Below are positions 1-9,415 of a DNA stretch of 64,000 nt, piece by piece; the stretch's first letter is position 1, and the number at the start of each line of letters is the position of its first letter. Source of the stretch: JAJZAM01 sp027391075. GTDB taxonomy: Bacteria; Actinomycetota; Acidimicrobiia; Acidimicrobiales; Palsa-688. The position numbers were made by a program, and so were the translations under genes. The stretch covers positions 73,421-137,420 of the forward strand of contig DAHYHI010000005.1 of NCBI GenBank assembly GCA_027391075.1, written 5' to 3'. Below the pieces are notes generated by a model that had not been told where the DNA came from, made no database searches, and saw nothing but the letters and a program-made list of their open reading frames with translations.

Positions 1-1
1 T

Positions 2-937
2 GCGACGCCGTGCGCTGCGAACCACTACCCGTGCTCGACGCGCGCCAGGGTAGTCTCCTTCGACCGTCCTTACGCCTCCGGCAACGGCGCCGGGGGTTAC
101 CTGAGCCTCATGTACCCGCTCACGAGGCTCATGGAGCAGCACGGCTTGGACGTCACCTACTGGACTGACATCACCTTGGACGAGCACCCGAACCTTCTCG
201 CCGATCACAAGGTTCTGATCTCGCCGGGCCACGACGAGGAATGGTCTAACTCGATGCGCCAGGCGGCGGTTGCCGGCGCGTCCGCCGGGGTCAACCTGGT
301 GTTCTTCGGGGCTAGCCCGATTTTGCGCAAAGTCCGCCTGCAACCGTCGCCGTTGGGCGCCGACCGCGAGGTGGTTAACTATCGAAACCCGGCCAAAGAC
401 CCCCTCTACAGGGTGGACAACGCCGAAGTGTCACAGAACTGGTGGGGGCAGGCTCCAGCGGACATGCCGGCGAGTACCCTGGTCGGAGCCAGCTACGTGG
501 GTTTCAATAACGTAGCTAGCTTCCCGTTCGTGGTGTCGGACCCGACGTCGTGGCTCTACGCCGGGACAGGGCTGAGGGCAGGCGAGCAGATCCCCGGGGT
601 CATGGCCAGCGACTTTCAGGCTTACGACCCGTCGCGTTCGTCGAACCCGCCCAACGTGGAGATCCTTTCCCATTCCCCTGTCACGGTGCAGTACAACCCG
701 TCCAGACATTTCGCGGACACCGTCTTCTACACCATGTCCGAAAGCCAGGCGGGCGTCTTCACCTCCGGCACCGTGAACTGGATACCGTCCCTCGCCGCTT
801 CATGCCCGGCGAACGCGAGTCCTTGCCCTTCTCAGGTCATGGCTGAGCTGACCCTTAACATCATGAGAGTCTTCGGCGAAGGCCCTGTAGGTCGCTCCTA
901 CCCGTCGAAGGCCAACTGGCGGACCTTCTACGGCTGA
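2..937 (+). CDS. Secreted N,N-dimethylformamidase beta-subunit-like protein, C-terminal part (5' partial)
   Basis: The frame is open from base 2 through the first ATG at 110, so the gene starts upstream of the window. The visible part (about 311 residues) resembles the C-terminal domain of the N,N-dimethylformamidase large-subunit-like family, which is common in large secreted actinobacterial proteins. Typical pieces are VVSFDRPY near the beginning, then ISPGHDEEWS, then the ending NIMRVFGEGPVG. In the enzyme this subunit takes part in amide hydrolysis. In the many stand-alone relatives the substrate is unknown, so no activity is claimed here. A hairpin follows 4 bases after the stop. The next gene converges on it. 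Family assignment is fairly sure; function is not. Confidence 0.7.
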   Translation, partial: ATPCAANHYPCSTRARVVSFDRPYASGNGAGGYLSLMYPLTRLMEQHGLDVTYWTDITLDEHPNLLADHKVLISPGHDEEWSNSMRQAAVAGASAGVNLVFFGASPILRKVRLQPSPLGADREVVNYRNPAKDPLYRVDNAEVSQNWWGQAPADMPASTLVGASYVGFNNVASFPFVVSDPTSWLYAGTGLRAGEQIPGVMASDFQAYDPSRSSNPPNVEILSHSPVTVQYNPSRHFADTVFYTMSESQAGVFTSGTVNWIPSLAASCPANASPCPSQVMAELTLNIMRVFGEGPVGRSYPSKANWRTFYG

Positions 938-940
938 TCC

Positions 941-971
941 GGCCTATCACCACCACGAGGGGTGATGGGCC
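941..971. terminator. Hairpin terminator between convergent genes
   Basis: GGCCTATCACC (941-951) pairs with GGTGATGGGCC (961-971), 11 base pairs with one G-U wobble and a 9-nt loop. It lies between two convergent stop codons (937 and 1001), so it could serve both strands. There is no T-run, as is usual in high-GC actinobacteria. Confidence 0.6.
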
Positions 972-1000
972 GGCTGGCCAGTTCCCCTGATGCCGCAGTA

Positions 1001-1930
1001 CTAGTAGCCGCTGACTGTGTCGACGAGCCCTTCGAGGGTTTCCCCTGCAGCGAAGCGAGCGACGTTGGTCGAGATCCGCGCTGCAAGTAGGGGTTCTACC
1101 ATCTCCTGGGTATCGGCTGTGTGTGGAGTGATGATGCAATTTGGGGCATTCCAGAGGGGATGACCGTCTGGCAGCGGCTCGGGGTCGGTGACGTCGAGCG
1201 CAGCCCCGGCTATGGTCTGGTCGTACAGAGCGGAGACCAAAGCGTCGGTGTCGACGTGGGCTCCCCTTGCTACGTTTACCAGCCAGCCTTGCTCGCCGAT
1301 CGCGCTGAGCGCGTCGGCGTCGATAATCGAACGGGTCTGCTCGGTCAAAGCCAGCGCCACGAACACCACCGTCGCTGACGTCACCGCTTCGACGAGCGAT
1401 CCTGGTCCTACGGTCCTGGTAGCCCCACGAAGGGGTTCGGAACTGCGCCTGACCACGGTGGTGCTCGCGCTGTAAGGCTCGAGAAGGCGCAGCAACTCTT
1501 TCGCTATTCCGCCTCCTCCGAGGATCGCCACTTGTGCCCCGTAGAGCGTAGTTCCCGCCGGTTCACCCCAAGTCTTGGCGATCACCCGCTCGTGAAGGCG
1601 CCGAAGACCTGCCAGGGCCAGCGCCATGGCGTGCTCTGCGACCGGCTGGGCGTACGATCCCTTCGCGCACGTCCAGACCAGGCTCGTGTCGAACACTCCG
1701 GCAGCGAAGTGGCGTTCCACGCCGGCGAGGGGCAGCTGCACCCAACGCAACGTCGGAGTGTCAGCGACGACCCTCGACAGTTCGGGCAGGTGCCTCGGGG
1801 AGATCCAAACGAGAGCCTCTGGGTGCTCTCCCAGCCCAACAAGCTGGCCTCCGCCGGCTACTACGGCCGCCTCGGCGAACGCGACGCTTCGCGGTCCGAT
1901 AGCAACTCTGGGTCTGGAGTGCGCGCTCAC
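1001..1930 (-). CDS. D-isomer-specific 2-hydroxyacid dehydrogenase, NAD-dependent
   Basis: A 309-residue oxidoreductase predicted to interconvert a 2-hydroxyacid and a 2-oxoacid with NAD(H). The Rossmann glycine-rich loop is ILGGGGIAKEL. The catalytic Arg (NVARG), Glu (DVTDPEPLP) and His (ITPHTAD) of the family are all present. I chose the GTG at 1930 because it overlaps the argS stop (GTGA overlap) and the protein then begins at the substrate-binding domain. The open frame extends to 2122, but that extension only covers the argS 3' end. It is probably translationally coupled to argS. Substrate unknown. Confidence 0.8.
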   Translation of the reverse strand: MSAHSRPRVAIGPRSVAFAEAAVVAGGGQLVGLGEHPEALVWISPRHLPELSRVVADTPTLRWVQLPLAGVERHFAAGVFDTSLVWTCAKGSYAQPVAEHAMALALAGLRRLHERVIAKTWGEPAGTTLYGAQVAILGGGGIAKELLRLLEPYSASTTVVRRSSEPLRGATRTVGPGSLVEAVTSATVVFVALALTEQTRSIIDADALSAIGEQGWLVNVARGAHVDTDALVSALYDQTIAGAALDVTDPEPLPDGHPLWNAPNCIITPHTADTQEMVEPLLAARISTNVARFAAGETLEGLVDTVSGY

Positions 1931-3666
1931 ATCCTCTCCGGGGCGTCTATGCCGAGCAATTCCAGTCCTTGGCCGAGCACCGCTGAAGTGAGGGCGCACA
2001 AAGTCAGCCGACTGCGCATCGTCGCTTCGTCGGGGGCTTTGAGCACCGGGCATGCTTCGAAGAAAGAGGTGAACACTCCCGCGAGATCGTACAGGTATGC
2101 GCAGAGCTTGTGCGGGCTCCACGTTTCGAGGGCCGAAGCGAACGCCCCGGAGAAACCGGTTAGGGCAAGCGCAAGGTCGCGCTCGGAGGGTTCTGCGACC
2201 CTCACATCGGTTGGCGTCCCGGCAAAGTCTGCGGGGTCCAGTCCGGCTCTGCGGAAGATAGAAAGGCAGCGGACACGGGCGTACTGCAGGTAAGGCCCGG
2301 TGTTGCCGTCGAAGCTGATCATGCGGTCGAGATCGAAGACATAGTCGCGAGCTCGGTCCGTCGACAAGTCCGAGTATTTGACAGCTCCGATCCCGATGGC
2401 CCTAGCGAGATGCTCGCGTTCGTCGGCGTCGAGGTCGGCCGAACGTGACGACACGGCAGCGCGGGCACGTTCCACGGCCTCGTCGAGAAGGTCCACGAGC
2501 TTGAAGGTTTTACCTGCGCGGGTCTTGAACATCTTGCGGTCCGGGCCGAGGACGCTCCCAAACGAAACGTGAACTGCACGCTCGCGCGAAGGCAGCCAAC
2601 CGGCCTTGAAAGCCACGTCGAAGCACATCGCCAGGTGTTGAGCCTGCGGTGCGCCCACCACGTAGAGCGCAACGTCCGCTCCGAGGCGGCCGAAGCGATC
2701 CCACAGCGTCGCCAGGTCAGTCGCAGCGTAGCCGTATCCGCCGTCAGACTTGCGAACTATCAGTGGGAGTGGCGTGCCCTCCCTGGTTGTCCAGCCTTCG
2801 ACGAACACGCACTTAGCCCCGTCGCTGTCGACGAGGAGGCCTTTCGCTTCGAGTTGGATGACGACCTCGTCGAGCATGGGGTTGTAGAAGCTCTCCCCGA
2901 CCACGTCCTGGCGGGTCAGGTCTACCCCCAGCTTGTCGTAGACCTCGTCGAAATAGCGAAGGCTCTCCTCGACGAGGATCCTCCACAGCCGTAAGGTCTC
3001 AGGGTCCCCGGACTGCAGGGCGACCACGCGCCTGCGGCTGCGCTCCTGCATTTCGGGTGACGCTTCGAACGCAACCCGAGCCTGGCGGTAGAATCCGTCA
3101 AGGTCCCCCACCGACAGCTCGTGCGCTCCTGAAGTCTCCCCGATGTCTAGGAGGTGCTCGATGAGCATTCCAAACTGCGTTCCCCAATCTCCGACGTGGT
3201 TCTCCCGTATGACTTGGTGGCCGGCGAAGACAAGCATCCGACACAGGCAGTCTCCGATGACCGTCGTGCGCAGATGGCCGGCATGCATCTCCTTGGCCAC
3301 GTTGGGGGCGGAATAGTCGACTACGACTCGCAGCGCGTCGGCTGCGCCGCTAACGCCCAACCTCGTGTCAGCGGCCAGCTCCTCGAGACAGGAGGCGATC
3401 AGGTCGTCGGCAAGTCTGATGTTGACGAAGCCCTGAGGGGTCACCTCAACAGTGCTGCAGAGGTCCTTGAGACCGTCCTCCCGGGCTACCCCGGCGGCCA
3501 CGTCAGCCGGCGAACGGCCCAGCTTCTTGGCTGCGGCCATGGCGCCGTTTACCTGGAAGTCGAAGCCTTCTCGACTGGACGGGCGCAGCATCGGATCCGC
3601 GCCTGGCACTAGCCGGTCGAAGGCGGGCTTTAGAAGGGAGGTTAGGATCTGCTCTGGTGCGGCCAT
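1927..3666 (-). CDS. argS: Arginyl-tRNA synthetase
   Basis: A 579-residue class I aminoacyl-tRNA synthetase that charges tRNA-Arg in the cytoplasm. It has the N-terminal ArgS-specific region (about residues 1-100), the HIGH-like signature in SAPNVAKEMHAGHLR, the degenerate KMSK region GPDRKMFKTRAGKT typical of ArgS, and the C-terminal DALR anticodon-binding domain starting near TGPYLQYARVR. The ATG at 3666 is preceded by an AAGGA element and gives the standard N-terminus MAAPEQIL; the open frame upstream (to 3849) has unrelated composition. It is divergent from the ABC ATPase gene (55 bp gap) and overlaps the downstream dehydrogenase by 4 bases. Confidence 0.96.
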   Translation of the reverse strand: MAAPEQILTSLLKPAFDRLVPGADPMLRPSSREGFDFQVNGAMAAAKKLGRSPADVAAGVAREDGLKDLCSTVEVTPQGFVNIRLADDLIASCLEELAADTRLGVSGAADALRVVVDYSAPNVAKEMHAGHLRTTVIGDCLCRMLVFAGHQVIRENHVGDWGTQFGMLIEHLLDIGETSGAHELSVGDLDGFYRQARVAFEASPEMQERSRRRVVALQSGDPETLRLWRILVEESLRYFDEVYDKLGVDLTRQDVVGESFYNPMLDEVVIQLEAKGLLVDSDGAKCVFVEGWTTREGTPLPLIVRKSDGGYGYAATDLATLWDRFGRLGADVALYVVGAPQAQHLAMCFDVAFKAGWLPSRERAVHVSFGSVLGPDRKMFKTRAGKTFKLVDLLDEAVERARAAVSSRSADLDADEREHLARAIGIGAVKYSDLSTDRARDYVFDLDRMISFDGNTGPYLQYARVRCLSIFRRAGLDPADFAGTPTDVRVAEPSERDLALALTGFSGAFASALETWSPHKLCAYLYDLAGVFTSFFEACPVLKAPDEATMRSRLTLCALTSAVLGQGLELLGIDAPERM

Positions 3667-3721
3667 TTCAACATCCTTGGAAAAAGTGGGGTTCGTGCGC
3701 CAACCGGTACCTTGGCTGGCT

Positions 3722-4522
3722 GTGACTTTTACTGACGGGTCAGCTCTCGAGTTCGTATCGGTCGGTCTGGACCGTCCTGGTGTTACAGTCCTCGAAGGGG
3801 TCGACTGGGCGGTCGGGCGAGGTGAACGGTGGGTGGTCCTGGGCCCCAACGGTTGCGGTAAGACGACGACCTTCCAGCTCGCTTCGGGTTACTTGCACCC
3901 CAGCCGGGGGACGGTGTCGATCTTAGGCGGTCGACTCGGTCGGGTCGACGTGCGAGCGTTGCGGAAGCGGGTCGGCATAGTCTCGAGCGCAGTGGCCAAG
4001 AAGCTCCTTCCAGGCGTAAGCGCACTTGAGGTGGTCATATCCGGCCGTAACGGCGACCTGGAGCCGTGGTGGGGATCCTACGACGACGCTGACAGGGAAC
4101 GAGCAGCCGGACTCCTTCTCGAGGCGGGTATAGCCGAAGTGGCCGGCCGGCCTTTCGGTGCGCTGTCGGAAGGGGAGCGCCAGCGGGTTCTTCTGGCACG
4201 CGCTCTTATGTCAGAACCCGAGTTGCTGCTACTCGACGAACCCGCCGCCGGCCTCGACATGGGAGCCCGGGAACGTCTCGTGGCCTTCCTGGGCTCGGTG
4301 GCTTCCGGTCCCGCCTCGGTGACGGCGGTGATGGTCACCCACCACGTGGAGGAGATCCCCGCAAGTTTCACCCACGCTCTTCTACTTCGATCCGGAACTG
4401 TCGTCGCGAAAGGACCTCTCGACGAGGTGATGACCTCGGATCTGATCTCACTGACCTTCGACGTCGAGGTAACGGTAGGTAGCCGCCAAGGGAGATGGAG
4501 CGCCACGTCCCGATCGGCCTGA
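3722..4522 (+). CDS. Orphan ABC transporter ATP-binding protein (YlmA/ModF-like)
   Basis: A 266-residue ABC ATPase. Walker A is GPNGCGKTT, the signature is LSEGERQ, Walker B is ELLLLDEP and the H-loop is VTHH. No permease or binding protein lies next to it. The sequence style (RNGDLEPWWGSYDD after the Q-loop region) matches stand-alone ATPases of the YlmA type, so the transporter partner, if any, is elsewhere. The start is uncertain: GTG at 3722 is preferred because it lies downstream of the divergent argS start and gives a normal N-terminus, but no strong ribosome-binding site is visible. Confidence 0.85.
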   Translation: MTFTDGSALEFVSVGLDRPGVTVLEGVDWAVGRGERWVVLGPNGCGKTTTFQLASGYLHPSRGTVSILGGRLGRVDVRALRKRVGIVSSAVAKKLLPGVSALEVVISGRNGDLEPWWGSYDDADRERAAGLLLEAGIAEVAGRPFGALSEGERQRVLLARALMSEPELLLLDEPAAGLDMGARERLVAFLGSVASGPASVTAVMVTHHVEEIPASFTHALLLRSGTVVAKGPLDEVMTSDLISLTFDVEVTVGSRQGRWSATSRSA

Positions 4523-4600
4523 ACCTCTCGGTCGGCCTGAATCTCCGAGTGATCGGACCCCTTCGGACGGCGCCTGCGACGACCGCCTGTCAGGGTCTGT

Positions 4601-5302
4601 TCAGACTACGTTCGCTCTAAGGAAACTGACGGTAGCTTCCCACGCTGCTCGTGCCGCTTCGGGGTCGTAGGTGCCAAGCAGGTTCTCGTCGTTCAAGAAA
4701 GCGTGACCTGCCGGATAGCGGACCACCTTGATCTCCCTGGGGTTCCCGGTCCTTAGAGACTCCTCAAGGTTCGCCGGGGCGTCAGGGGACATGAAGGCGT
4801 CCTGATCTCCGAAATGGGCGAGCACGGCGGCTTGGAGTCCGCTGTAGTCGTCGGGCATGGGGCCGACCGGGTAGAACGGCACGGCTGCCGTAACCCGACT
4901 TCCCTCCTGGGCCGCCATCCGCAAGACGAAGGCGCCTCCCATGCAGAAACCGACCAACCCAACCGTCTCAGAGGTCACCTCAGGGCGTGCCAGAAGAAAG
5001 TCGATGGCACCAGCCAGGTCCCTGGTAGCCCTGTCTACCGGCAGAGCCGACATCATCTCCCCAGCCTCGGCTGCGTCGTGAGTCGTCGCGCCGCCGTAGA
5101 GGTCGGGAGCCAAAGCTACGAAGCCTGCGCTAGCCAGCCGGTCGGTTACGTCGGCGATGTGCGAGGTCAGGCCCCACCATTCCTGGATGACCAACACGCC
5201 CGGTCCCTGCGCAGCCTCCGGTAGCGCTAGATACCCGTGGGCGTTAGTGCCGTTACTGGCGAAGGTGACGTTCTGGCGTGGGTTAGGTACTTCGGCGGGC
5301 AC
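4601..5302 (-). CDS. Dienelactone hydrolase family protein
   Basis: A 233-residue alpha/beta hydrolase. It carries the family's Glu (IQEWWGL), the nucleophile Cys in GFCMGG, the acid Asp in FGDQDAF and the His in YPAGHAFL, a complete Cys-His-Asp triad. Members open dienelactones in aromatic catabolism, though many act on other small esters. The start is the GTG at 5302, preceded by GAAGGGACTGAGAG. It follows the 93-residue hypothetical gene with a 3-bp gap, and that gene follows a crotonase by 4 bp, so the three are probably one operon. Confidence 0.88.
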   Translation of the reverse strand: MPAEVPNPRQNVTFASNGTNAHGYLALPEAAQGPGVLVIQEWWGLTSHIADVTDRLASAGFVALAPDLYGGATTHDAAEAGEMMSALPVDRATRDLAGAIDFLLARPEVTSETVGLVGFCMGGAFVLRMAAQEGSRVTAAVPFYPVGPMPDDYSGLQAAVLAHFGDQDAFMSPDAPANLEESLRTGNPREIKVVRYPAGHAFLNDENLLGTYDPEAARAAWEATVSFLRANVV

Positions 5303-5305
5303 CTC

Positions 5306-5587
5306 TCAGTCCCTTCCAGCCAGGACCGTAGACAGCCGGGTGTCGATATCTGCCACCGCGTACAGGTTCCTGCCTAGGGTCTCGGTCAGCCAACCTTCGA
5401 CCTGGCTCCTGGCAGAACCCTCTGATAGGGCTCCCCAGATCTCGAGGAGGCCGTCTTGGACCACCGATGCCGAGACAGAGACCTGGCCGTCGAGCTGTCG
5501 GCGAAAGGCCGACAACGCTGCTTCGATCGGATCAGCTCCGGCCTGGCTTGGGGGGGAGGTGTATTCGGCTGCAGGTGCTTCGGTCAC
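5306..5587 (-). CDS. Hypothetical 93-residue protein
   Basis: Not recognised. It has an acidic, Pro-containing N-terminus, then an amphipathic alpha/beta stretch (DPIEAALSAFRRQLDG), no Cys, no membrane segment and no signal peptide. It starts at a GTG and is packed between the crotonase (4 bp upstream) and the dienelactone hydrolase (3 bp downstream), which supports that it is a real, co-transcribed gene. No function is assigned. Confidence 0.6.
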   Translation of the reverse strand: MTEAPAAEYTSPPSQAGADPIEAALSAFRRQLDGQVSVSASVVQDGLLEIWGALSEGSARSQVEGWLTETLGRNLYAVADIDTRLSTVLAGRD

Positions 5588-5591
5588 GTTG

Positions 5592-6410
5592 TCAGCCTAG
5601 ATCAGGATTGACGAATACCGGCTGGCGCCCTTCGATACGGGCTCTGACAGCCTCGGACTGATTTGGGCTTCCGATGAGCGCCGCCATCTCGGCTGACTCT
5701 GCTGCGAGCATGTCAGCTACGGTCGCGCTGGGCGCCGGCGAGAAGAGGCGCTTGGCTGCTCTGACCGCGTCTGGGTTGCGGCTAGCGATATCCGCCGCCA
5801 GGCGTAGAGCCTCGCCGCGAGGGTCTTCGCAGCAGCGGGTAGCGAGACCGATACGCGCCGCTTCGTCCCCTGACACCATCCTGGCCGTCCACGCAAGTTC
5901 CTTGGCTACGTCAGCTCCGACCAACCTGGGGAGCGTCACCGTAGCGCTCATGTCGGGCACCAGACCCCAAGAGATCTCGAAAATCGAGATCTTGGCGTCC
6001 GGGGCCATGAGCCGAATGTCCGCCCCGAGAGCGATTTGAGCTCCTCCGCCGAGGGCCACACCATGGACCGCCGCTATGACCGGGACCGCCAGCAGCGACC
6101 AGCCGTAGGCGACCAGCTGGGCCCGGTTGGCTATCCCGCCGGCCGTCCGCTCGGCGAGGCCTGCCGTGGTGGACCGATCGGCTCCGGCCATAGCGGCCAG
6201 GGAGGCCATGTCGAGCCCAGCGCAGAAGGCACGCCCTTCGCCGGATAGCACGACCGCCCGAACGCTGCTGTCCTTGCCTAGCTCCTCCAAGGTCTCGCCT
6301 ATCGCCTCGAACATCGCCCCGTCTAGGGCATTCAACTTGTCGGGACGGTTCAGCCTGACGTCTGCGACGCCAGCAGTGATTTCTACGAGCACGCGCTTTT
6401 GGGAGGTCAT
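5592..6410 (-). CDS. Enoyl-CoA hydratase/isomerase (crotonase) family protein
   Basis: A 272-residue crotonase fold protein. Oxyanion-hole segments are GRAFCAGLDM and GVALGGGAQIAL. The second catalytic Glu is present (FEISWGLVPDM), but the first usual Glu position reads A-Q-I in GGGAQIALGAD, so simple hydratase activity is not certain; an isomerase or other crotonase reaction is possible. The ATG at 6410 has a GAGG element about 9 bases upstream and removes the overlap with the divergent flavoprotein gene. First gene of a three-gene run. Confidence 0.87.
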   Translation of the reverse strand: MTSQKRVLVEITAGVADVRLNRPDKLNALDGAMFEAIGETLEELGKDSSVRAVVLSGEGRAFCAGLDMASLAAMAGADRSTTAGLAERTAGGIANRAQLVAYGWSLLAVPVIAAVHGVALGGGAQIALGADIRLMAPDAKISIFEISWGLVPDMSATVTLPRLVGADVAKELAWTARMVSGDEAARIGLATRCCEDPRGEALRLAADIASRNPDAVRAAKRLFSPAPSATVADMLAAESAEMAALIGSPNQSEAVRARIEGRQPVFVNPDLG

Positions 6411-6472
6411 TGCCGGGCTCCTCGGGGGTTTGCGTCGCACCGCGTATGCCGGCGCGGCTAGAACATTGTCAG

Positions 6473-7945
6473 ATGAACTCTAGCGATCACAGCCAGGACG
6501 GTCCCAACCAGCCGCTCCGGGAGTCGGCGCGACCTGCCGCCTATAGGGCCACGACCCCCACCCGCGTCGGACTAGGATCCCTAGAGGAGGTCCTGGTAGC
6601 GATAGTCGGACGTCCCAACGTGCTGAGCGACGACGAGCTCCGCCGACCCTACGAGGTGGACTGGACGCGCCGTTTCTCGGGCCGCTGCGCGATGGTCGTG
6701 CGACCAGGCTCGACCGCCGAGGTCGCGAACGTGCTGGCGGCGTGTTCGCAACGTTGCGTCCCTGTGGTCACACAGGGCGGCAACACGGGCCTCGTCGGAG
6801 CGTCGGTACCCCCCGACGACACAGGGTCGTGCGTAGTGGTGAGCACCCGTCGCTTAGCGACGATACAGCCGGTCGACAAGGCGGCCTCCCAAGTTACCGT
6901 CGGCGCCGGTGCGACTCTCGCCGGGTTGCAGCAGGCCGCCGCCGCCGAGGGTTTGGCCTTCCCGGTCGACCTCGCAGCGCGTGACTCTGCCACGGTCGGG
7001 GGGATGATAGCGACCAACGCTGGAGGTCTTCACGTGATCCGCTACGGGGCGATGCGCCAAAGGGTTCTAGGCGTCGAGGCGGTTCTCGCCGATGGAACGG
7101 TCATCTCCCACCTCGGCGGCCTCCTGAAAGACAACACCGGCTATGACCTTTCGCAGCTACTGGTCGGCTCGGAAGGTACCCTGGCGGTCATAACGGTCGC
7201 CAGGCTGAGCCTCGTGCCGGAGACTCCCCACCGGGCCGTCGCCCTTGTCGGCCTCGACTCGATCGCTTCGGCGTTGGACGTCATCGACCTACTACGACGT
7301 GACCTTCCCGGGCTGCAGGCGGCCGAACTGTTCTTCGACGACGGCCTGGAGCTCGTTCGCGCCCACGCGCACCTTGGCCCTCCACTACCGCAGACCTACC
7401 CCGTCTACCTTCTAGTAGAGGTGGCCGCCAGGACGGACTGTACCGACGATCTCCTCGACGCACTGTCGGGGCTGGATCTCCCAGAGGATGCCACCGCTAT
7501 AGGGCTCGACGCGTCGACGGTGGCGAAGCTGTGGGAGTACCGGGAGCGCCACACCGAGGCAGTGTCGGCGATCGGCATACCCCACAAGCTCGACGTGACC
7601 CTCCCCCATTCCCGCCTACCTAGCTTCGAGAAGCAGCTCCGCCTACTCCTCAAGAACGACTTTCCCACCGCCACACTCGTCTTGTTCGGCCACGCTGGCG
7701 ACGGCAACCTCCATGTCAATGTGGTGGGCCCCGACGCTGACGACGACTCAGTGGACGAGGCGGTCCTCACCTTGGTGGCATCTCTAGGTGGATCTATCAG
7801 CGCCGAGCATGGCATAGGGCGGGCCAAGGCCCGCTGGCTGGGACTTTCTCGCTCGGCGTCGGAGATCGCCACCATGAAAGCCGTCAAGACCGCTCTCGAC
7901 CCGCTAGGTATCCTCAATCCGGCGGCGTTGTTCGCCAGCGCCTAG
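6473..7945 (+). CDS. FAD-linked oxidase, GlcD / D-lactate dehydrogenase type
   Basis: A 490-residue flavoprotein of the VAO/PCMH family that oxidises a D-2-hydroxyacid. The FAD-binding PCMH domain covers about residues 60-240, with the pyrophosphate loop QGGNTGLVGASV and the GGMIATNAGG stretch; the C-terminal substrate domain ends in GHAGDGNLHVNV and SAEHGIGRAK, both family hallmarks. The ATG at 6473 is chosen over the upstream ATG at 6410, which would lie inside the divergent crotonase gene. Substrate (glycolate, D-lactate or D-2-hydroxyglutarate) cannot be told. The amidase follows 9 bp downstream. Confidence 0.88.
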   Translation: MNSSDHSQDGPNQPLRESARPAAYRATTPTRVGLGSLEEVLVAIVGRPNVLSDDELRRPYEVDWTRRFSGRCAMVVRPGSTAEVANVLAACSQRCVPVVTQGGNTGLVGASVPPDDTGSCVVVSTRRLATIQPVDKAASQVTVGAGATLAGLQQAAAAEGLAFPVDLAARDSATVGGMIATNAGGLHVIRYGAMRQRVLGVEAVLADGTVISHLGGLLKDNTGYDLSQLLVGSEGTLAVITVARLSLVPETPHRAVALVGLDSIASALDVIDLLRRDLPGLQAAELFFDDGLELVRAHAHLGPPLPQTYPVYLLVEVAARTDCTDDLLDALSGLDLPEDATAIGLDASTVAKLWEYRERHTEAVSAIGIPHKLDVTLPHSRLPSFEKQLRLLLKNDFPTATLVLFGHAGDGNLHVNVVGPDADDDSVDEAVLTLVASLGGSISAEHGIGRAKARWLGLSRSASEIATMKAVKTALDPLGILNPAALFASA

Positions 7946-7954
7946 CACACTGAC

Positions 7955-9352
7955 ATGAAGGCTCCTCTGCCTTCGCCGGACGGAACTGACGACATCTGCC
8001 TACAACCGGCCACGGTACTGACCCGGCTGCTAAGAGACGGCCAGGTGTCTAGCCGGGAGCTTCTCGCTGCTTATATCAGCAGAATCGAGCGCCTTAATCC
8101 AGCTCTAAATGCCGTGGTTACAGTAGACCCCGACGCTGCGTACCTCGCCGCCACCGAGGCTGACAATATTCGGGCGCTGTCGTCTGAACCACTAGGAGTG
8201 CTACACGGCCTGCCCGTCAGCGTCAAGGATTCACTCGCCGTAGCAGGCTTGCGTTCGACCTCGGGCGCAGTAGAACTGAAGGACTACGTGCCGGCCTACG
8301 ATGCGCCCGCCGTGGGCGCTCTGCGTAAAGCTGGAGCAATCATCTTCGCCAAGACCAACGCTCCCGCTTGGGCTGCTGACATACAGACCCACAACCAGAT
8401 TTTCGGGACGACTAGTAACCCATGGGATACTGGTCGAAGTGCTGGTGGTTCGTCTGGTGGATCTGCGGCCGCCGTCTCGTCAGGAATGAGTGCAATTGAC
8501 ATCGGAACTGACCTGGGGGGTTCCATACGGATACCTTCGAGCTTCTGCGGCGTCTTCGGCCACAAGCCGACCTTCGGTATCGTCGCTCAGGGGGGATATC
8601 TCGATTGCAGCGAACGCCAGAGTGGGTATGCGGTAGACGTTGACATGAATGTCGTTGGACCGATCGCCCGCAGTGCTGGCGATCTGCTACTTGCTATGGA
8701 GGCTCTCGCCGGGGCCTTACCTCCGCCACCGGTGGCCCCGCCGGAGAAGTTACGCATCGGGGTATGCATCCAAGACGAGTACTGCCGTGTGGACGGCGCA
8801 GTCGCAGATTCGATCTCGGCTGCTGTTGAAACTGTTGCGGCAAGTGGAATCTCGATTGCGACGTGTTCGTTGCCGGTCAGCCTGGACTCTGTGGCAACCC
8901 TCTGCGGTACCCTAACCCTGTCGGCTGTGTCGGCGAGCCTTGCTGACAGCGTCGGTAGCCGCGTAGCCGGCAATCACCGAGAGTGGCTCCTTCTCGACGC
9001 GGAGCGCTCCCACATGCGTTCGCTTTGGGCTGATTGGTTCGAGAGCTTCGACGCCCTGGTATGTCCAATCACGCCCTGCGTTGCGTTCCCCCATTCCACG
9101 AATTCTTCTTTGGGCAATTTGAGACTTATGGTAGACAATCGTGAGATCTCAGGTGTAAGTGCAATGGTCTGGTCTCAGATGGCGTCCCTTGCCTATCTGC
9201 CTGCAGTCGCCGTTCCTGTCGGCCTGGCCGGCGGCCTACCTGTAGGCGTCCAAATCGTCTGCCGGAACCGACGCGATTCCACGTGCCTTTCGATTGCAAG
9301 GATGTTCGAACGTGCCGGGTTTGGTTGGACAGTCCCGCCGTTTGCTAAGTGA
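7955..9352 (+). CDS. Amidase (amidase-signature family)
   Basis: A 465-residue amidase-signature hydrolase. The catalytic Lys is in VSVKDSLAV, the cis-Ser in SAGGSSGGSAAAV and the nucleophile Ser in DLGGSIRIP, so the Ser-cisSer-Lys triad is complete. It hydrolyses an amide to acid and ammonia; the substrate is unknown and no gatCB partners are nearby, which argues against the tRNA amidotransferase GatA. Its third codon positions look less GC-rich than those of its neighbours, a mild hint of different origin. It follows the flavoprotein by 9 bp. Confidence 0.88.
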   Translation: MKAPLPSPDGTDDICLQPATVLTRLLRDGQVSSRELLAAYISRIERLNPALNAVVTVDPDAAYLAATEADNIRALSSEPLGVLHGLPVSVKDSLAVAGLRSTSGAVELKDYVPAYDAPAVGALRKAGAIIFAKTNAPAWAADIQTHNQIFGTTSNPWDTGRSAGGSSGGSAAAVSSGMSAIDIGTDLGGSIRIPSSFCGVFGHKPTFGIVAQGGYLDCSERQSGYAVDVDMNVVGPIARSAGDLLLAMEALAGALPPPPVAPPEKLRIGVCIQDEYCRVDGAVADSISAAVETVAASGISIATCSLPVSLDSVATLCGTLTLSAVSASLADSVGSRVAGNHREWLLLDAERSHMRSLWADWFESFDALVCPITPCVAFPHSTNSSLGNLRLMVDNREISGVSAMVWSQMASLAYLPAVAVPVGLAGGLPVGVQIVCRNRRDSTCLSIARMFERAGFGWTVPPFAK

Positions 9353-9415
9353 GACTCCGGCGTTTTGCCGCAGAGAAGGCCGTTTGACCTGCGGTTTCTA
9401 GTGACAATCAAAGAG

